Source of the DNA: Anaerolineales bacterium UBA2317
Lineage (GTDB): Bacteria; Chloroflexota; Anaerolineae; Anaerolineales; Villigracilaceae
DNA length: 64,000 bases
Assembly (NCBI GenBank): GCA_002345215.1
Contig: DDVH01000025.1
Span: 13,119 to 77,118 of the forward strand
Direction: 5' to 3'
Part shown: positions 1 to 8,745 of the stretch, one piece after another
Numbering within the stretch: position 1 is the first letter of the stretch
Layout of the letters: each line of letters starts with the position of its first letter
Notes under the pieces: generated by a model
Told to the model about the DNA's origin: nothing
Databases searched by the model: none
What the model saw: only the letters and a program-made list of their open reading frames with translations
Position numbers and translations under genes: made by a program

Positions 1-2131
1 CGTCAATCTCCATTTGATTCAATTCACGTTGTGCACCCGTCAATTGATTTGACAATGACTCAACCAAATTATTTGACTCAGATAATTTCGCCATCAAACT
101 GCTCAGGCTTGATTCATATTCCCGCTTTTGGCGACCACGCCCCAACGTCGAAGATGAAGCGGTTTTGCCTGCGATGATTAATCCATCACCACGGAAAACT
201 TCGCCGCGTAAAGTCACAATGCGCGCGTGAGTCGGAATATCTTTAACTAAATTTTTGGCAGTGGCTCTATCCCGCACAATCAACGTTTGACCAAGCATTA
301 ATCGCACTGCGTTTTTCAATTCATCTGGCGCGTTGATAAGTTCAGATGCAATGCCAATTGCATCATTTGAAATATTTAATAAATCAGAATTTTTATCAAC
401 AGGCAACAAAGCCGCGCGACTTGATTCATCTGACTCAAGCAAATTCAACGCGTTTTCAATTTCGTTTTCGTTTAACAAAACTGCATCGAGCGTATCACCC
501 AACGCGGCGGCGATGGCAGTTTCAAGTTCGGCGGGAACATCCAACACGCCGCTCAATGCGCCACGCGATGTAAGATTTGATTGCAAAAGATAACGCGCGC
601 CTTCAGCATAACCGGCGAGTGATTGTTCTGATTGTTCAAGCACTTCGAGTTGCGCTTTCAAACGTGAATGGTCTGATTCTTCTTTGGTTCTTTTTTCTAA
701 AGCAGAACGTCTTTGATTTTCAATTTGTTCAACTTCATTACGTTTTGCAATTGCTTTAGATTCAATCTCTTGCAAAGCGTTTTGGGCTTCGTCTTTTAAC
801 TTTTTCGCTGATTCAAATTCTGCTTTGGCTTTTTCTGTTTGTGATTCTGCATTGGCAATTGCATTTTTGGTTTGTTCAATTTTTTGATTCTGTGATTCAA
901 TGCGAGACTTTAACTCATCCAAACGAGCATTATTTTCAGCACGCGCTTGTGTGAAGGTTTCAATTTGTAAACGTAAAGTATTAATTTGTTCTTCAATGCT
1001 CGAACGTTCAGATTGTCTTGTTTGTAATGCGTTTTGTGCATTGTTAAGTTGAGATTTGGCTTCATCGGCTTCGGCTTGTACGCGTGCAAGATCTTTTTCA
1101 ACTTCTTGATAACGCTCACGCGCCAAATGCAATTCATTCGATATACCTTCTTGGTCAGAAAGTATATTGGCTTGTTGAGCAGTTAATGCCCGACGACGTT
1201 CTTCTAACACTGCTAACTCACGACTCAATGTTTCGCGTTGCGTATGTAATTCAGCGGCTTTTCGATGCCATTCATTTAAATGAGCACGCAAGCCTGATAG
1301 CCTTTCACGAAATGCCATATATTCGGCTTGTGCTTTTTCATAAACAACTCGCGCTTCATTCATGCGTGCTTCTTGGGCGCGAACTGATTCGCGTGCATCT
1401 GTTAAATCACGTTGCGCACGATGCCAATGAAAACCATACCATTCACGTAAAATTAATTTCAAATCCGCTTGTGCGCGAGAAAAATCAATCGCGCGTTTGG
1501 CTTGCCGTTCCAAACTACGAATGCGCGGCTCAAGCTCAGACATAATGTCTAAAACTCGTTCCAAATTTCTTTCAGTGTTATCGAGTCTCTTTAATGCATC
1601 TTCACGGCGTGCGCGATACAACCCCACGCCTGCCGCCTCTTCAAACAAACGACGGCGTTCATCTGCTTTCAATGCTAAAGAAGCATCTACTAACCCTTGA
1701 CCTAAAATCGTATATGTTCGTTCACTCAAGCCCGCTTGCGCAAGCAATTCATTCATCTCACGCAAACGCACATGTTGACCATTAATTAAATATTCATTGC
1801 GTCCATCACGATGCGCCACACGCCCCATCGCCACTTCTGAAAAATCTAATGGCAACCATTGGTCTGTATTATCAAATAAAATCGTGGCTTGCGCCATGCC
1901 TGCTCGCGCGCGAGATTCTGAACCTGAAAAAATCATGTCTTCGGTTTTTTTGCCGCGCAACAATGTGTATGATTGTTCGCCCAATACCCAACGTAATGAG
2001 TCAGCGATATTTGATTTGCCCGAACCATTTGGTCCAACGATGGCAGTAATGCCACCCGCAAATTCAAATGTGACGCGAGATGCGAAAGTTTTATAACCTT
2101 GTAATTCTAATGATTTAAGACGAAGAGGCAT
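1..2131 (-). CDS. smc: Chromosome segregation protein SMC (N-terminal ~710 residues, cut by window edge)
   Basis: ATPase of the bacterial condensin that compacts and segregates the chromosome. The frame is open from the ATG at 2131 to base 1. The N-terminus has the SMC head: MPLRLKSLELQGYKTF, then Walker A GPNGSGKSN near residue 32, and the conserved GQG followed by RRRLFEEAAG. A long Gln/Glu/Arg-rich coiled coil follows, and about residues 510-650 match the hinge (ARYLL, AIAAALG, GRGGL-like turns, then RGEVFRGDGLIIAG). The descending coiled coil and C-terminal head lie beyond the window. It follows rnc by about 30 bp on the same strand, a common smc-rnc pairing, so the two are probably cotranscribed. 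The family identity is not in doubt; only the missing C-terminus limits the call. Confidence 0.95.
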   Translation of the reverse strand, partial: MPLRLKSLELQGYKTFASRVTFEFAGGITAIVGPNGSGKSNIADSLRWVLGEQSYTLLRGKKTEDMIFSGSESRARAGMAQATILFDNTDQWLPLDFSEVAMGRVAHRDGRNEYLINGQHVRLREMNELLAQAGLSERTYTILGQGLVDASLALKADERRRLFEEAAGVGLYRARREDALKRLDNTERNLERVLDIMSELEPRIRSLERQAKRAIDFSRAQADLKLILREWYGFHWHRAQRDLTDARESVRAQEARMNEARVVYEKAQAEYMAFRERLSGLRAHLNEWHRKAAELHTQRETLSRELAVLEERRRALTAQQANILSDQEGISNELHLARERYQEVEKDLARVQAEADEAKSQLNNAQNALQTRQSERSSIEEQINTLRLQIETFTQARAENNARLDELKSRIESQNQKIEQTKNAIANAESQTEKAKAEFESAKKLKDEAQNALQEIESKAIAKRNEVEQIENQRRSALEKRTKEESDHSRLKAQLEVLEQSEQSLAGYAEGARYLLQSNLTSRGALSGVLDVPAELETAIAAALGDTLDAVLLNENEIENALNLLESDESSRAALLPVDKNSDLLNISNDAIGIASELINAPDELKNAVRLMLGQTLIVRDRATAKNLVKDIPTHARIVTLRGEVFRGDGLIIAGKTASSSTLGRGRQKREYESSLSSLMAKLSESNNLVESLSNQLTGAQRELNQMEID

Positions 2132-2161
2132 ATTGTTATTTACAATTTCTGATTTACGATT

Positions 2162-2875
2162 TTATATTTTTAGATTTTTAAAATGGACTAACGCACTTCG
2201 TGCCGCGCTTCTTTCTGCTAGGCTGATACTTGTTCCTGTACCTCGACCTTTAACTTCACCCGCGATTAACACTTCTACTTCATAAATTCTGGCGTGGTCT
2301 GGTCCATCTTTACTGACGACGCGATAATTAGGTGTACCAAGTTTGAGTGCTTGCGATGTTTCTTGCAATTCACTCTTTGGGTCTTCCACTTCATCTAACA
2401 TTCTATCTTCAACCGATTCAAATAAAGGAATTAAAAACTTTTTTACTTTATCTAAATCTGAATCAAGATAAATTGCACCAATCACGGCTTCAAATGCAGA
2501 ACCGAGCAAACTTTCTCGCGCATGACCACCAGATGATGTTTCTCCACGACCAAGCCGCAAAGCAGAACCTAAATCTAACTTACGGGCAAATTCTGCTAAG
2601 CGTTCATTGCGCACAAGATATGAACGAATCTTCGTCAGGTGACCTTCTGGCATTTCAGGGTAGTGATGATATGCCCATTCACCTACAACAAAATCTAATA
2701 CGGCATCACCAAGAAATTCAAGGCGTTCGTTATCTTCACCAGCAGAATTTTCGTTGGTGTAAGAACGATGCGTGAGAGCCCGCGTCAGCAAAGATAAATT
2801 TGAAAAGGACAGACCCAGCCGCCCGTTAAGGTCTGAGGCGGTTTCTACATCTCGTTTTTGAGATTGCGATTGCAT
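2162..2875 (-). CDS. rnc: Ribonuclease III
   Basis: Double-strand-specific endoribonuclease for rRNA and mRNA processing. The RNase III signature ERLEFLGDAVLDFVV and the second acidic motif GSAFEAVIGAIYLD are present, followed by a C-terminal double-stranded-RNA-binding domain starting near DPKSELQE and ending in the SLAERSAARSAL helix. An upstream in-frame ATG at 2947 would add 24 residues that resemble no RNase III; the ATG at 2875 is preferred because GGGAGG lies 6 nt before it. That ribosome site is inside a perfect hairpin (see 2882-2900), which suggests translational or RNase III-dependent autoregulation. It is transcribed ahead of smc and diverges from the aldo/keto reductase. Confidence 0.95.
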   Translation of the reverse strand: MQSQSQKRDVETASDLNGRLGLSFSNLSLLTRALTHRSYTNENSAGEDNERLEFLGDAVLDFVVGEWAYHHYPEMPEGHLTKIRSYLVRNERLAEFARKLDLGSALRLGRGETSSGGHARESLLGSAFEAVIGAIYLDSDLDKVKKFLIPLFESVEDRMLDEVEDPKSELQETSQALKLGTPNYRVVSKDGPDHARIYEVEVLIAGEVKGRGTGTSISLAERSAARSALVHFKNLKI

Positions 2876-2881
2876 GGGGAA

Positions 2882-2900
2882 CCTCCCGGAACTCCGGGAG
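2882..2900 (-). promoter_or_regulatory. Hairpin covering the rnc ribosome-binding site
   Basis: An 8-bp perfect inverted repeat (2883-2890 and 2893-2900, 2-nt centre) encloses the GGGAGG that serves the preferred rnc start. Folding of the mRNA would mask the ribosome site. Escherichia coli rnc is known to be autoregulated by cleavage of a 5' leader stem-loop; that this shorter hairpin does the same is inference, and 8 bp is short for RNase III. Confidence 0.5.
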
Positions 2901-3036
2901 CGACATCCTCTTACCAAAGTGAGCGGATTTCGTTCCATGAGTTCCAATATGTTTTTGAGCGAGCAGAATTGTAACCTGAATTTTTTGTGAGAACAATTTT
3001 TTAAGATAGAATCAGGCAGTTTTTGAAGGAGACGCC

Positions 3037-3978
3037 ATGAATGAAGTCAGCAACGAAACGCGTTTTTTGCACGCGATTGAAATTGGAATGGGCGGGCAAC
3101 AATGGGGTGACCGATTGGTTTGGGGCTATGGTCAAACCCATACAGATAAAGACATTTTTGAAGCATTTAATACATCATTAAATCTTGGCGTTCGTTTTAT
3201 TGATACGGCTGAAATTTATGGTTCGGGAAAATCTGAAAGAATCATTGGCAGTTTGTTAAAAGAAACTGACCAACCTGTTTTGGTTGCAACTAAATTTTTC
3301 CCAATGCCGTGGCGTTTAACGAAAAATGCTTTGCCACGCGCTTTGAAAGGAAGTTTGGAAAGGCTTGGTTTAGAGTCTGTAGATTTATATCAAGTACATT
3401 GGCCCTCGCCACTTATGACTCCAGAAACATTTATGGAAGGCATGGTGATTTGTGTAAAAGAAGGCTTGACGCGTACTGTAGGTGTTTCTAATTTTTGGAA
3501 GCAAAGAATTATGCGGGCATATTCAACATTATCACAACATGGGATTCCGTTGGCATCGAATCAATTGCCCTTTAGTTTACTGAATCGCACTGCTGAAAAA
3601 ACTGGCACGCTTACACGTTGTAAAGAATTAGGGATTCGTGTGATTGCATACTCACCACTGGAACAAGGTTTATTAACTGGCAAATATTCGCCAGAAAATC
3701 CGCCAGTAGGTTTAAGGGCTTCACAGTATGGTCATTTGATTCAAAAACTTCCACCTATTATTAAAGTCTTACAAGAGATTGGTCAAACGCATGGCAAGAC
3801 AGTTTCTCAAGTAGCATTGAATTGGGTGATTTGTAAAGGTGCACTTCCAATCCCCGGTGCAAAAAATGCCAAACAAGCTGAAGAAAACGCCGGCAGTGCA
3901 GGTTGGCACATGACCGATGATGAAATTGCTAAATTAGATGAAGTAACAGATAATATTCGAGAATATCCAAAAGAATAA
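3037..3978 (+). CDS. Aldo/keto reductase
   Basis: Cytosolic NAD(P)H-dependent oxidoreductase of the AKR family, (beta/alpha)8 barrel, 313 residues, the usual length. The catalytic tetrad is visible: Asp56 and Tyr61 in DTAEIYGSGKSE, Lys86 in VATKFF and His121 in YQVHWPS. The cofactor-binding end has the typical AYSPLEQGLLTGKY and IPGAKNAKQAEEN segments. The substrate cannot be read from sequence. A clear ribosome site (AAGGAGA) precedes the ATG. The gene stands alone, divergent from rnc, and ends in an interspersed repeat before the next gene. No membrane segment or signal peptide is present. Confidence 0.93.
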   Translation: MNEVSNETRFLHAIEIGMGGQQWGDRLVWGYGQTHTDKDIFEAFNTSLNLGVRFIDTAEIYGSGKSERIIGSLLKETDQPVLVATKFFPMPWRLTKNALPRALKGSLERLGLESVDLYQVHWPSPLMTPETFMEGMVICVKEGLTRTVGVSNFWKQRIMRAYSTLSQHGIPLASNQLPFSLLNRTAEKTGTLTRCKELGIRVIAYSPLEQGLLTGKYSPENPPVGLRASQYGHLIQKLPPIIKVLQEIGQTHGKTVSQVALNWVICKGALPIPGAKNAKQAEENAGSAGWHMTDDEIAKLDEVTDNIREYPKE

Positions 3979-3984
3979 ATAAAA

Positions 3985-4050
3985 TAGCCACAGAGAACAC
4001 AGAGGTCTTTGAGAAAACCTCTTAAAAATCTCAGTGAACTCTGTGGCAAA
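3985..4050 (+). repeat. Interspersed inverted repeat, CCACAGAG family, copy 1
   Basis: The ends are GCCACAGAGAACACAGAG and a complementary ACTCTGTGGC arm, forming an imperfect stem. Sister copies are at 22386, 30026 and 46328, with a fragment at 59704. It fills the gap between two same-strand genes; the ribosome site of the next gene lies just outside the repeat. Confidence 0.85.
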
Positions 4051-4062
4051 TAAGGAGAAATT

Positions 4063-4302
4063 ATGACTCAATTATCGTTTACTCAAAAATTCTTCAAAAT
4101 GATTTCTTCCAAGCAAGGCTTTGAAGCCATGCAACAAGAATCCAAAACTTGGATGGTGCAATGCTCCAACTGCAAATATGAACAATCAATTTGGGATATA
4201 GGCGGAATCCGTTCTGGTGCTTCGGGCAACCCGAAAACTTACATGAAATGCTCAAATTGTAATCAACGTAATTGGCATTCGATATATCGAAAAGAAAGTT
4301 AA
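4063..4302 (+). CDS. Small zinc-ribbon protein of unknown function
   Basis: A 79-residue protein with two CxxC knuckles, CSNCKYE near residue 34 and CSNCNQRN near residue 67, spaced as in a treble-clef or zinc-ribbon domain. The first 30 residues are amphipathic and the rest is soluble. A strong ribosome site (AAGGAGA) precedes the ATG and a bidirectional terminator follows directly, so it is probably a real single-gene unit. It may bind nucleic acid or protein, but nothing more can be said; I do not recognise a named family. Confidence 0.7.
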   Translation: MTQLSFTQKFFKMISSKQGFEAMQQESKTWMVQCSNCKYEQSIWDIGGIRSGASGNPKTYMKCSNCNQRNWHSIYRKES

Positions 4303-4306
4303 GAAA

Positions 4307-4336
4307 AAAATCCCACAGAATTTCTGTGGGATTTTC
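4307..4336. terminator. Bidirectional intrinsic terminator
   Basis: The stem TCCCACAGAA / TTCTGTGGGA is flanked by A-run and T-run on both sides. It serves the zinc-ribbon gene on the plus strand and the HD-domain gene on the minus strand. Confidence 0.85.
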
Positions 4337-4341
4337 TATTT

Positions 4342-5187
4342 CTATTTATTATGCTCCGAATCAAAGACATGTGAGTGCATATTTGCAATCCATTGTTTCC
4401 CATCATCAGTCAAACGTAAATACGTCAGCGCATCTTGAATATAAGGGTTAACTTGCTCCCAATAAAAATTAGCATAACTCTTTCTCAAGTCATTTGGTGA
4501 TTTATATCCAAACTTTTCATTCACGCCTAACTCTTGAAATTCATAATACAAAGCAGGGGTTTTCCGTAAATAATCAGGGTCACCTAATTGACCGATAAAA
4601 TCTGACGCGCGTACCAACCCACCCAAACCTTTTGTATCTTTATAAAAATCATCTTTAGGTGAAGGAAAACGCGTCATCTCAATATAAGAAGCGATAAGTT
4701 CTGCATCCAATTGCTTGGTCATATCTTCAAGTAAATAGGTACCAAAACGTTCGCGCACAAACATCTTACTTCGGTTTACATGATAAGGAGTCAAAGCAAC
4801 ATCTGTACCCGCATGTGAAATTTCAACACGCTCATCCCCAACCCCTGTGCAAAATAATGTCGCCGTATCGTTTTTACAAACACCTTTCACATAACCAATA
4901 TCATGGCATAACACCGCAATCATAAAATGCATCCAATCACGTGGCGTAATGCCGCCTTCGCGCAAATGCTTCCCTTCAATAATAGACAAACCCGCCAAAG
5001 AAACCATAATGGTATGGTCAATATCGTGATACAACGCATCCGAATTAGAAATATTTTCTAAAGACAATCTTCCGCACCAAGCCACAATCCGCCCAAATTC
5101 AGGGGTAATATCTCCATACGTTTGTTGATACGAAGTCTTCAATTGTTGCACAAACCTATCAATGGTCAGTTCTTGCCAGTTAATCAT
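4342..5187 (-). CDS. HD-domain metal-dependent phosphohydrolase
   Basis: About 281 residues. The HD-type metal site is seen as HDIDH (His54-His58 from the chosen start) followed by CHDIGY (His95-Asp96), with a later conserved ELIASYIEMTRFP helix and an Asp-containing RASDFIGQLGDP segment, all typical of HD/PDEase-like hydrolases that act on phosphomonoesters or phosphodiesters. The substrate is unknown. A longer frame reaches 5355, but its first 56 residues look non-coding, while the ATG at 5187 has an AAGGA site about 8 nt upstream. Convergent with the zinc-ribbon gene. No membrane or sensor domain is attached. Confidence 0.8.
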   Translation of the reverse strand: MINWQELTIDRFVQQLKTSYQQTYGDITPEFGRIVAWCGRLSLENISNSDALYHDIDHTIMVSLAGLSIIEGKHLREGGITPRDWMHFMIAVLCHDIGYVKGVCKNDTATLFCTGVGDERVEISHAGTDVALTPYHVNRSKMFVRERFGTYLLEDMTKQLDAELIASYIEMTRFPSPKDDFYKDTKGLGGLVRASDFIGQLGDPDYLRKTPALYYEFQELGVNEKFGYKSPNDLRKSYANFYWEQVNPYIQDALTYLRLTDDGKQWIANMHSHVFDSEHNK

Positions 5188-5369
5188 ACAAAAGTCCTTA
5201 GTAAAAAAATCTTCTTTCGGTATAAAATAATGATGATAGAAGTTTACCAGAATCTTAAATAAAAAATCATAATGATATGCTCTCAATTTTAGGATTAACG
5301 CTTCTTCTCTACCCTCAACCTGCTCGCCGTTTTTAGGCTTGAATCTCACACCCATACAGGAGTCACCAA

Positions 5370-5804
5370 ATGGAAATTTTCGCCCTCATTTTTTCAGGAA
5401 TAATGATTTTAGTCTCAATTGCTGGTTCAGCCTGTGCAATCATATTACCCATTCTCATCATCGGCGGCATTGGATATTACCTATATAAACGCAATCAACA
5501 AAGCATGGCACAAAGACAAGATGCACAACAAAATTGGTCAAGCACCACAGCCACAATTCTCATGTCCTCTGTGCAGACTAGTCATTCCAGTACAGGTGGT
5601 TCATCAGTTTATCCTGTCATTGTCTATCAATATGAAGTGAACGGAAAAACATATCAAAGCCAAACCGTCCGTGTTGGTGATAAATTTCTAAAAGTCAACA
5701 TTCCCAGCCAAGCACAAAAAACAGTAGACAAATATCCAATTGGCGCAAAAGTGACCGTGTATTACGACCCGAACAATCCCGCCGAATGTGCTTTAGAGAG
5801 ATAA
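5370..5804 (+). CDS. DUF3592-type membrane protein
   Basis: 144 residues. One or two hydrophobic helices lie at residues 5-40 (IMILVSIAGSACAIILPILI), followed by a domain with the DUF3592 pattern: W..T.A.I, a YPVIVYQYEVNGKTYQS strand pair and YPIGAKVTVYYDPNNP near the end. Function is not known for the family; it is thought to be a small extracytoplasmic beta domain on a membrane anchor. AGGAG precedes the ATG. A 13-bp hairpin follows the stop and separates it from miaA. Confidence 0.8.
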   Translation: MEIFALIFSGIMILVSIAGSACAIILPILIIGGIGYYLYKRNQQSMAQRQDAQQNWSSTTATILMSSVQTSHSSTGGSSVYPVIVYQYEVNGKTYQSQTVRVGDKFLKVNIPSQAQKTVDKYPIGAKVTVYYDPNNPAECALER

Positions 5805-5815
5805 AAGGAAAGAAG

Positions 5816-5851
5816 AAAGAGGAAAGAAACGTAAAAGATTCTTTCCTCTTT
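5816..5851 (+). terminator. Stem-loop between the DUF3592 gene and miaA
   Basis: A 13-bp perfect inverted repeat, AAAGAGGAAAGAA / TTCTTTCCTCTTT, with a 10-nt loop. The descending arm ends 7 nt before the miaA ATG. There is no proper T-run, so it may act as a weak terminator or as a structure that limits miaA initiation; miaA has no Shine-Dalgarno site of its own. Confidence 0.5.
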
Positions 5852-5858
5852 AATATAA

Positions 5859-6776
5859 ATGACCAACCCTCCTCTCATCCTCATCGTCGGAGCGACTGCT
5901 GTCGGCAAAACAGAACTGGCGATTAAACTCGCCGAAAAATTCGCGCAGCGTGGGGAAATTATTTCAGCAGATTCACGTCTCTTCTACAAAGGCATGGATG
6001 TTGGAACTGCCAAACCTTCTAAAGAAGAATTAAATCGTGTGCCTCATCATTTGATTGACATTGTCAATCCAGATGAAACATTGAGTTTGGCTGTCTTTCA
6101 ACAAAAAGCAAAAGACATTATTTCTGATATTCATAAACAAAATAAACTTCCATTTTTAGTTGGTGGGACCGGTCAATATGTACGAGCAGTGACCGAAGGT
6201 TGGACTCCGCCAGAAGTGACTCCAAATGAAGAATTGAGAAGTGTCCTTGAAAAGTTGAAAGAAGAAAGAGGGAAAGAGTGGCTATACGCAAAATTAAAGG
6301 CTCTTGATTCGGAAGCGGCTGAAAAAATTGATTTGAGAAATTACCGCCGAACGATTCGCGCTTTGGAAGTGATTTTTACGACGGGTAGAAAATTCTCTGA
6401 GCAAAGAAGCAAAGGCAAATCACCTTATCATTTAATATCTATTGGATTAACTCGCCCACGTGAGGAGTTATATAAACGCGTAGATGAAAGAATCGAATCT
6501 ATGTTTGCGAATGGATTATTAGATGAAGTGAAAGGTTTGTTAGATAAAGGTTACTCACCCACTTTGCCAAGCATGTCGGCGATTGGGTATAGAGAATGTG
6601 TCGGCGTAATAAAAGGTCAAATGAGCATTGAGCAGGCAAAAGTCGAGATGAGGCGAATAACAAGAATTTTTGTCAGAAGACAATCGAATTGGTTCAAAGA
6701 GTCAGATGAATCTATAAAGTGGTTTCATCCAAATGCTGAAATAGAAATTGAAGGATATATCAAATCTATGCTCTAG
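5859..6776 (+). CDS. miaA: tRNA dimethylallyltransferase
   Basis: Adds the dimethylallyl group to N6 of A37 in tRNAs reading UNN codons. 305 residues, normal length. The P-loop GATAVGKTELA is at residues 11-21, followed by the family signature ISADSRLFYKGMDVGTAKP, the PHHLID motif, LVGGTGQYVRA and the C-terminal MSAIGYRE. Most homologues have SRQ.YR..DIGTAK; here Gln of the DSRQ motif is Leu (DSRLF), a change at a position that contacts the tRNA A37. The start is the only sensible ATG but lacks a ribosome site. Confidence 0.95.
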   Translation: MTNPPLILIVGATAVGKTELAIKLAEKFAQRGEIISADSRLFYKGMDVGTAKPSKEELNRVPHHLIDIVNPDETLSLAVFQQKAKDIISDIHKQNKLPFLVGGTGQYVRAVTEGWTPPEVTPNEELRSVLEKLKEERGKEWLYAKLKALDSEAAEKIDLRNYRRTIRALEVIFTTGRKFSEQRSKGKSPYHLISIGLTRPREELYKRVDERIESMFANGLLDEVKGLLDKGYSPTLPSMSAIGYRECVGVIKGQMSIEQAKVEMRRITRIFVRRQSNWFKESDESIKWFHPNAEIEIEGYIKSML

Positions 6777-6781
6777 CCGCG

Positions 6782-6821
6782 GTCTCGGCGGCGTATTTAT
6801 TTATAAATCTTTCGCCGAGAC
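6782..6821 (+). terminator. Possible terminator hairpin after miaA
   Basis: GTCTCGGCG (6782-6790) pairs with CGCCGAGAC (6813-6821) around a 22-nt AT-rich loop. A second CGGCG flank repeats nearby. There is no T-run, so it could instead be a member of a repeat family. Confidence 0.4.
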
Positions 6822-6944
6822 GGCGAAAGTAGCGGGATAAATTTTCGTAACTCACTCAATTCTCAAGTGTTGTAATTGACTTTTAATATTTTCAAGGCTA
6901 TACTTCATCCAACTTAATCACTTCACCATCACAAGGAGAGAAGT

Positions 6945-8645
6945 ATGAGCAACAAACCCTGGTTAGCGCACTACGATAAAGGTGTGCCACACACAATTGA
7001 ATACCCGCAAGTGCCGTTGTTTCATTTTTTAGAGGAAGCCGCGCGCAAGTATCCTGACCGTGCCTGTACGATATTTAAAGGCGCGGTCATTTCTTATAAA
7101 GAAATGAATGCATTATCAGACCACATGGCGGCGGCTCTTGTGGAAATGGGCGTCAAAAAAGGTGACCGTGTTGGTATTTTTATGCCGAACACACCGCAGT
7201 TTGTGATTGCCTTTTTTGGAATTTTGAAAGCAGGCGGCGTCGTGGTTGCAGTCAACCCCACTTACCCTGTGGATGAAATTCTCACACCTGTCAAAGACGC
7301 AGGCATTGAAGTTATGTTTTGTTTGAGTCGTTTTTATAACAAGTTAAAAGAAGTGCGCGAAAAATCGAATTTGAAAAAGATTATCGTCACCAACATCAAA
7401 GAAACATTACCTCCAGTTTTGAGATTTTTATTTACGATTGCTAAGGAAAGAAAAGAAGGCGACAGAATTCATGATTTAGATTCTCGTGATGTTTTGATGC
7501 AGGATTTATTAAAGAAACACGCCTCTTCATCTAAGCCTCAAATTGAGATTTCACCTGAAGATACTGCTCTCTTTCAATATTCTGGCGGTACGACTGGTGT
7601 TCCCAAAGGTGCAGTTGCTATGCACAAAAATGTGGTGGCAAATACACTCCAAATGAAAGCATGGTTTGTGACTGCTGAAGAAGGCAAAGAAGTGACCTTA
7701 ATGGGCATTCCGCTCTTCCATGTGTATGGCATGATTGCGGGTATGGCTTTTGCAATGACGATTGGTGCGAGTATGGTGATGGTTCCAAATGCACGCGATT
7801 TGAAAGATGTGTTGGAAAACATCAGCAAATTCAAAGCGACTTTGTTCCCCGGCGTGCCACTTTTATACAATGCGATTAATAATCATCCAGATGTAAAAGC
7901 AGGAAAATATGATTTGTCATCTATCAAGGCTTGTATTTCTGGTTCAGCGGCGTTGATGAAAGAGACAAAAGAAACCTTTGAAAAATTAACAGGCGGAAAA
8001 GTATTTGAAGGCTTCGGCATGTCCGAAGCACCGACAGCCACACACTGTAACCCACTCAATGGTGAAAATAAAATTGGCTCTATCGGTATGCCTTTACCAG
8101 ATGTAGATGTCAAACTCATCAGTTTGGATGATGGTGAAACGGAAATGGCTCAAGGTGAAATTGGTGAAATTATCATCAATTCGCCGAATGTGATGAAGGG
8201 TTACCACAACATGCCGACTGAAACGACCAATTCATTACGCAAAATGAAGGATGGAAAGACTTGGCTCTTCACTGGTGACATCGCCCGCATGGACGAAGAT
8301 GGTTATTTCTATATTGTTGATAGAAAGAAAGAACTCATCAAACCCGGTGGTTTCCAAGTGTGGCCCCGTGAAGTGGAGGAAGCGATTGCATCTCACCCCA
8401 AAGTTTTAGAAGTCGGTGTGGGCGGAATTCCTGACCCACAGCGCGGCGAAGCGGTTAAAGCTTGGGTTGTGTTGAAACCCGGTGAATCATTAAGCGAAGG
8501 TGACCTCAAAGCCTATTGCAAAGAACATTTGGCTCCGTATAAAGTGCCAAGCCATATTGAGTTTAGAAATGAACTGCCAAAGACAACCGTTGGAAAAATT
8601 CTCCGCCGTGAATTGGTAAGACAGCATAAAGAAGGAACGAGTTAA
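6945..8645 (+). CDS. fadD: Long-chain fatty-acid--CoA ligase (AMP-binding family)
   Basis: Activates fatty acids to acyl-CoA through an acyl-adenylate. 566 residues. The adenylate-forming signatures are present: the P-loop YSGGTTGVPKGAV near residue 213, the A5-type GFGMSEAP near residue 362, TGDIARMDEDGYFYIVDRKKELIKPGGFQV (motifs A7-A8, here split for reading) and the A10 lysine in LPKTTVGKILRREL. The domain order and size fit FadD-like acyl-CoA synthetases rather than acetyl-CoA synthetases. AAGGAGA precedes the ATG and a strong terminator follows, so it is monocistronic. The chain length used is inferred from the family only. Confidence 0.9.
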   Translation: MSNKPWLAHYDKGVPHTIEYPQVPLFHFLEEAARKYPDRACTIFKGAVISYKEMNALSDHMAAALVEMGVKKGDRVGIFMPNTPQFVIAFFGILKAGGVVVAVNPTYPVDEILTPVKDAGIEVMFCLSRFYNKLKEVREKSNLKKIIVTNIKETLPPVLRFLFTIAKERKEGDRIHDLDSRDVLMQDLLKKHASSSKPQIEISPEDTALFQYSGGTTGVPKGAVAMHKNVVANTLQMKAWFVTAEEGKEVTLMGIPLFHVYGMIAGMAFAMTIGASMVMVPNARDLKDVLENISKFKATLFPGVPLLYNAINNHPDVKAGKYDLSSIKACISGSAALMKETKETFEKLTGGKVFEGFGMSEAPTATHCNPLNGENKIGSIGMPLPDVDVKLISLDDGETEMAQGEIGEIIINSPNVMKGYHNMPTETTNSLRKMKDGKTWLFTGDIARMDEDGYFYIVDRKKELIKPGGFQVWPREVEEAIASHPKVLEVGVGGIPDPQRGEAVKAWVVLKPGESLSEGDLKAYCKEHLAPYKVPSHIEFRNELPKTTVGKILRRELVRQHKEGTS

Positions 8646-8690
8646 CGAGAAACGAGTAACAAGATACGAGTAACAATCTATAAAATAAAA

Positions 8691-8720
8691 GAGTCTTCTA
8701 ATTTTCAGAAGACTCTTTTT
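8691..8720. terminator. Intrinsic terminator
   Basis: GAGTCTTCT / AGAAGACTC stem, 7-nt loop, then a run of T. It lies between the convergent acyl-CoA ligase and ftsH. Confidence 0.9.
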
Positions 8721-8745
8721 CTTGTCACTTATTACTCATCACTCA

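Noticed and set aside
1084..2096. Plus-strand frames over smc
   Set aside because: Antisense to an unambiguous SMC reading frame.
2876..2947. N-terminal 24-residue extension of RNase III
   Set aside because: No similarity to the family and the ribosome site favours the ATG at 2875.
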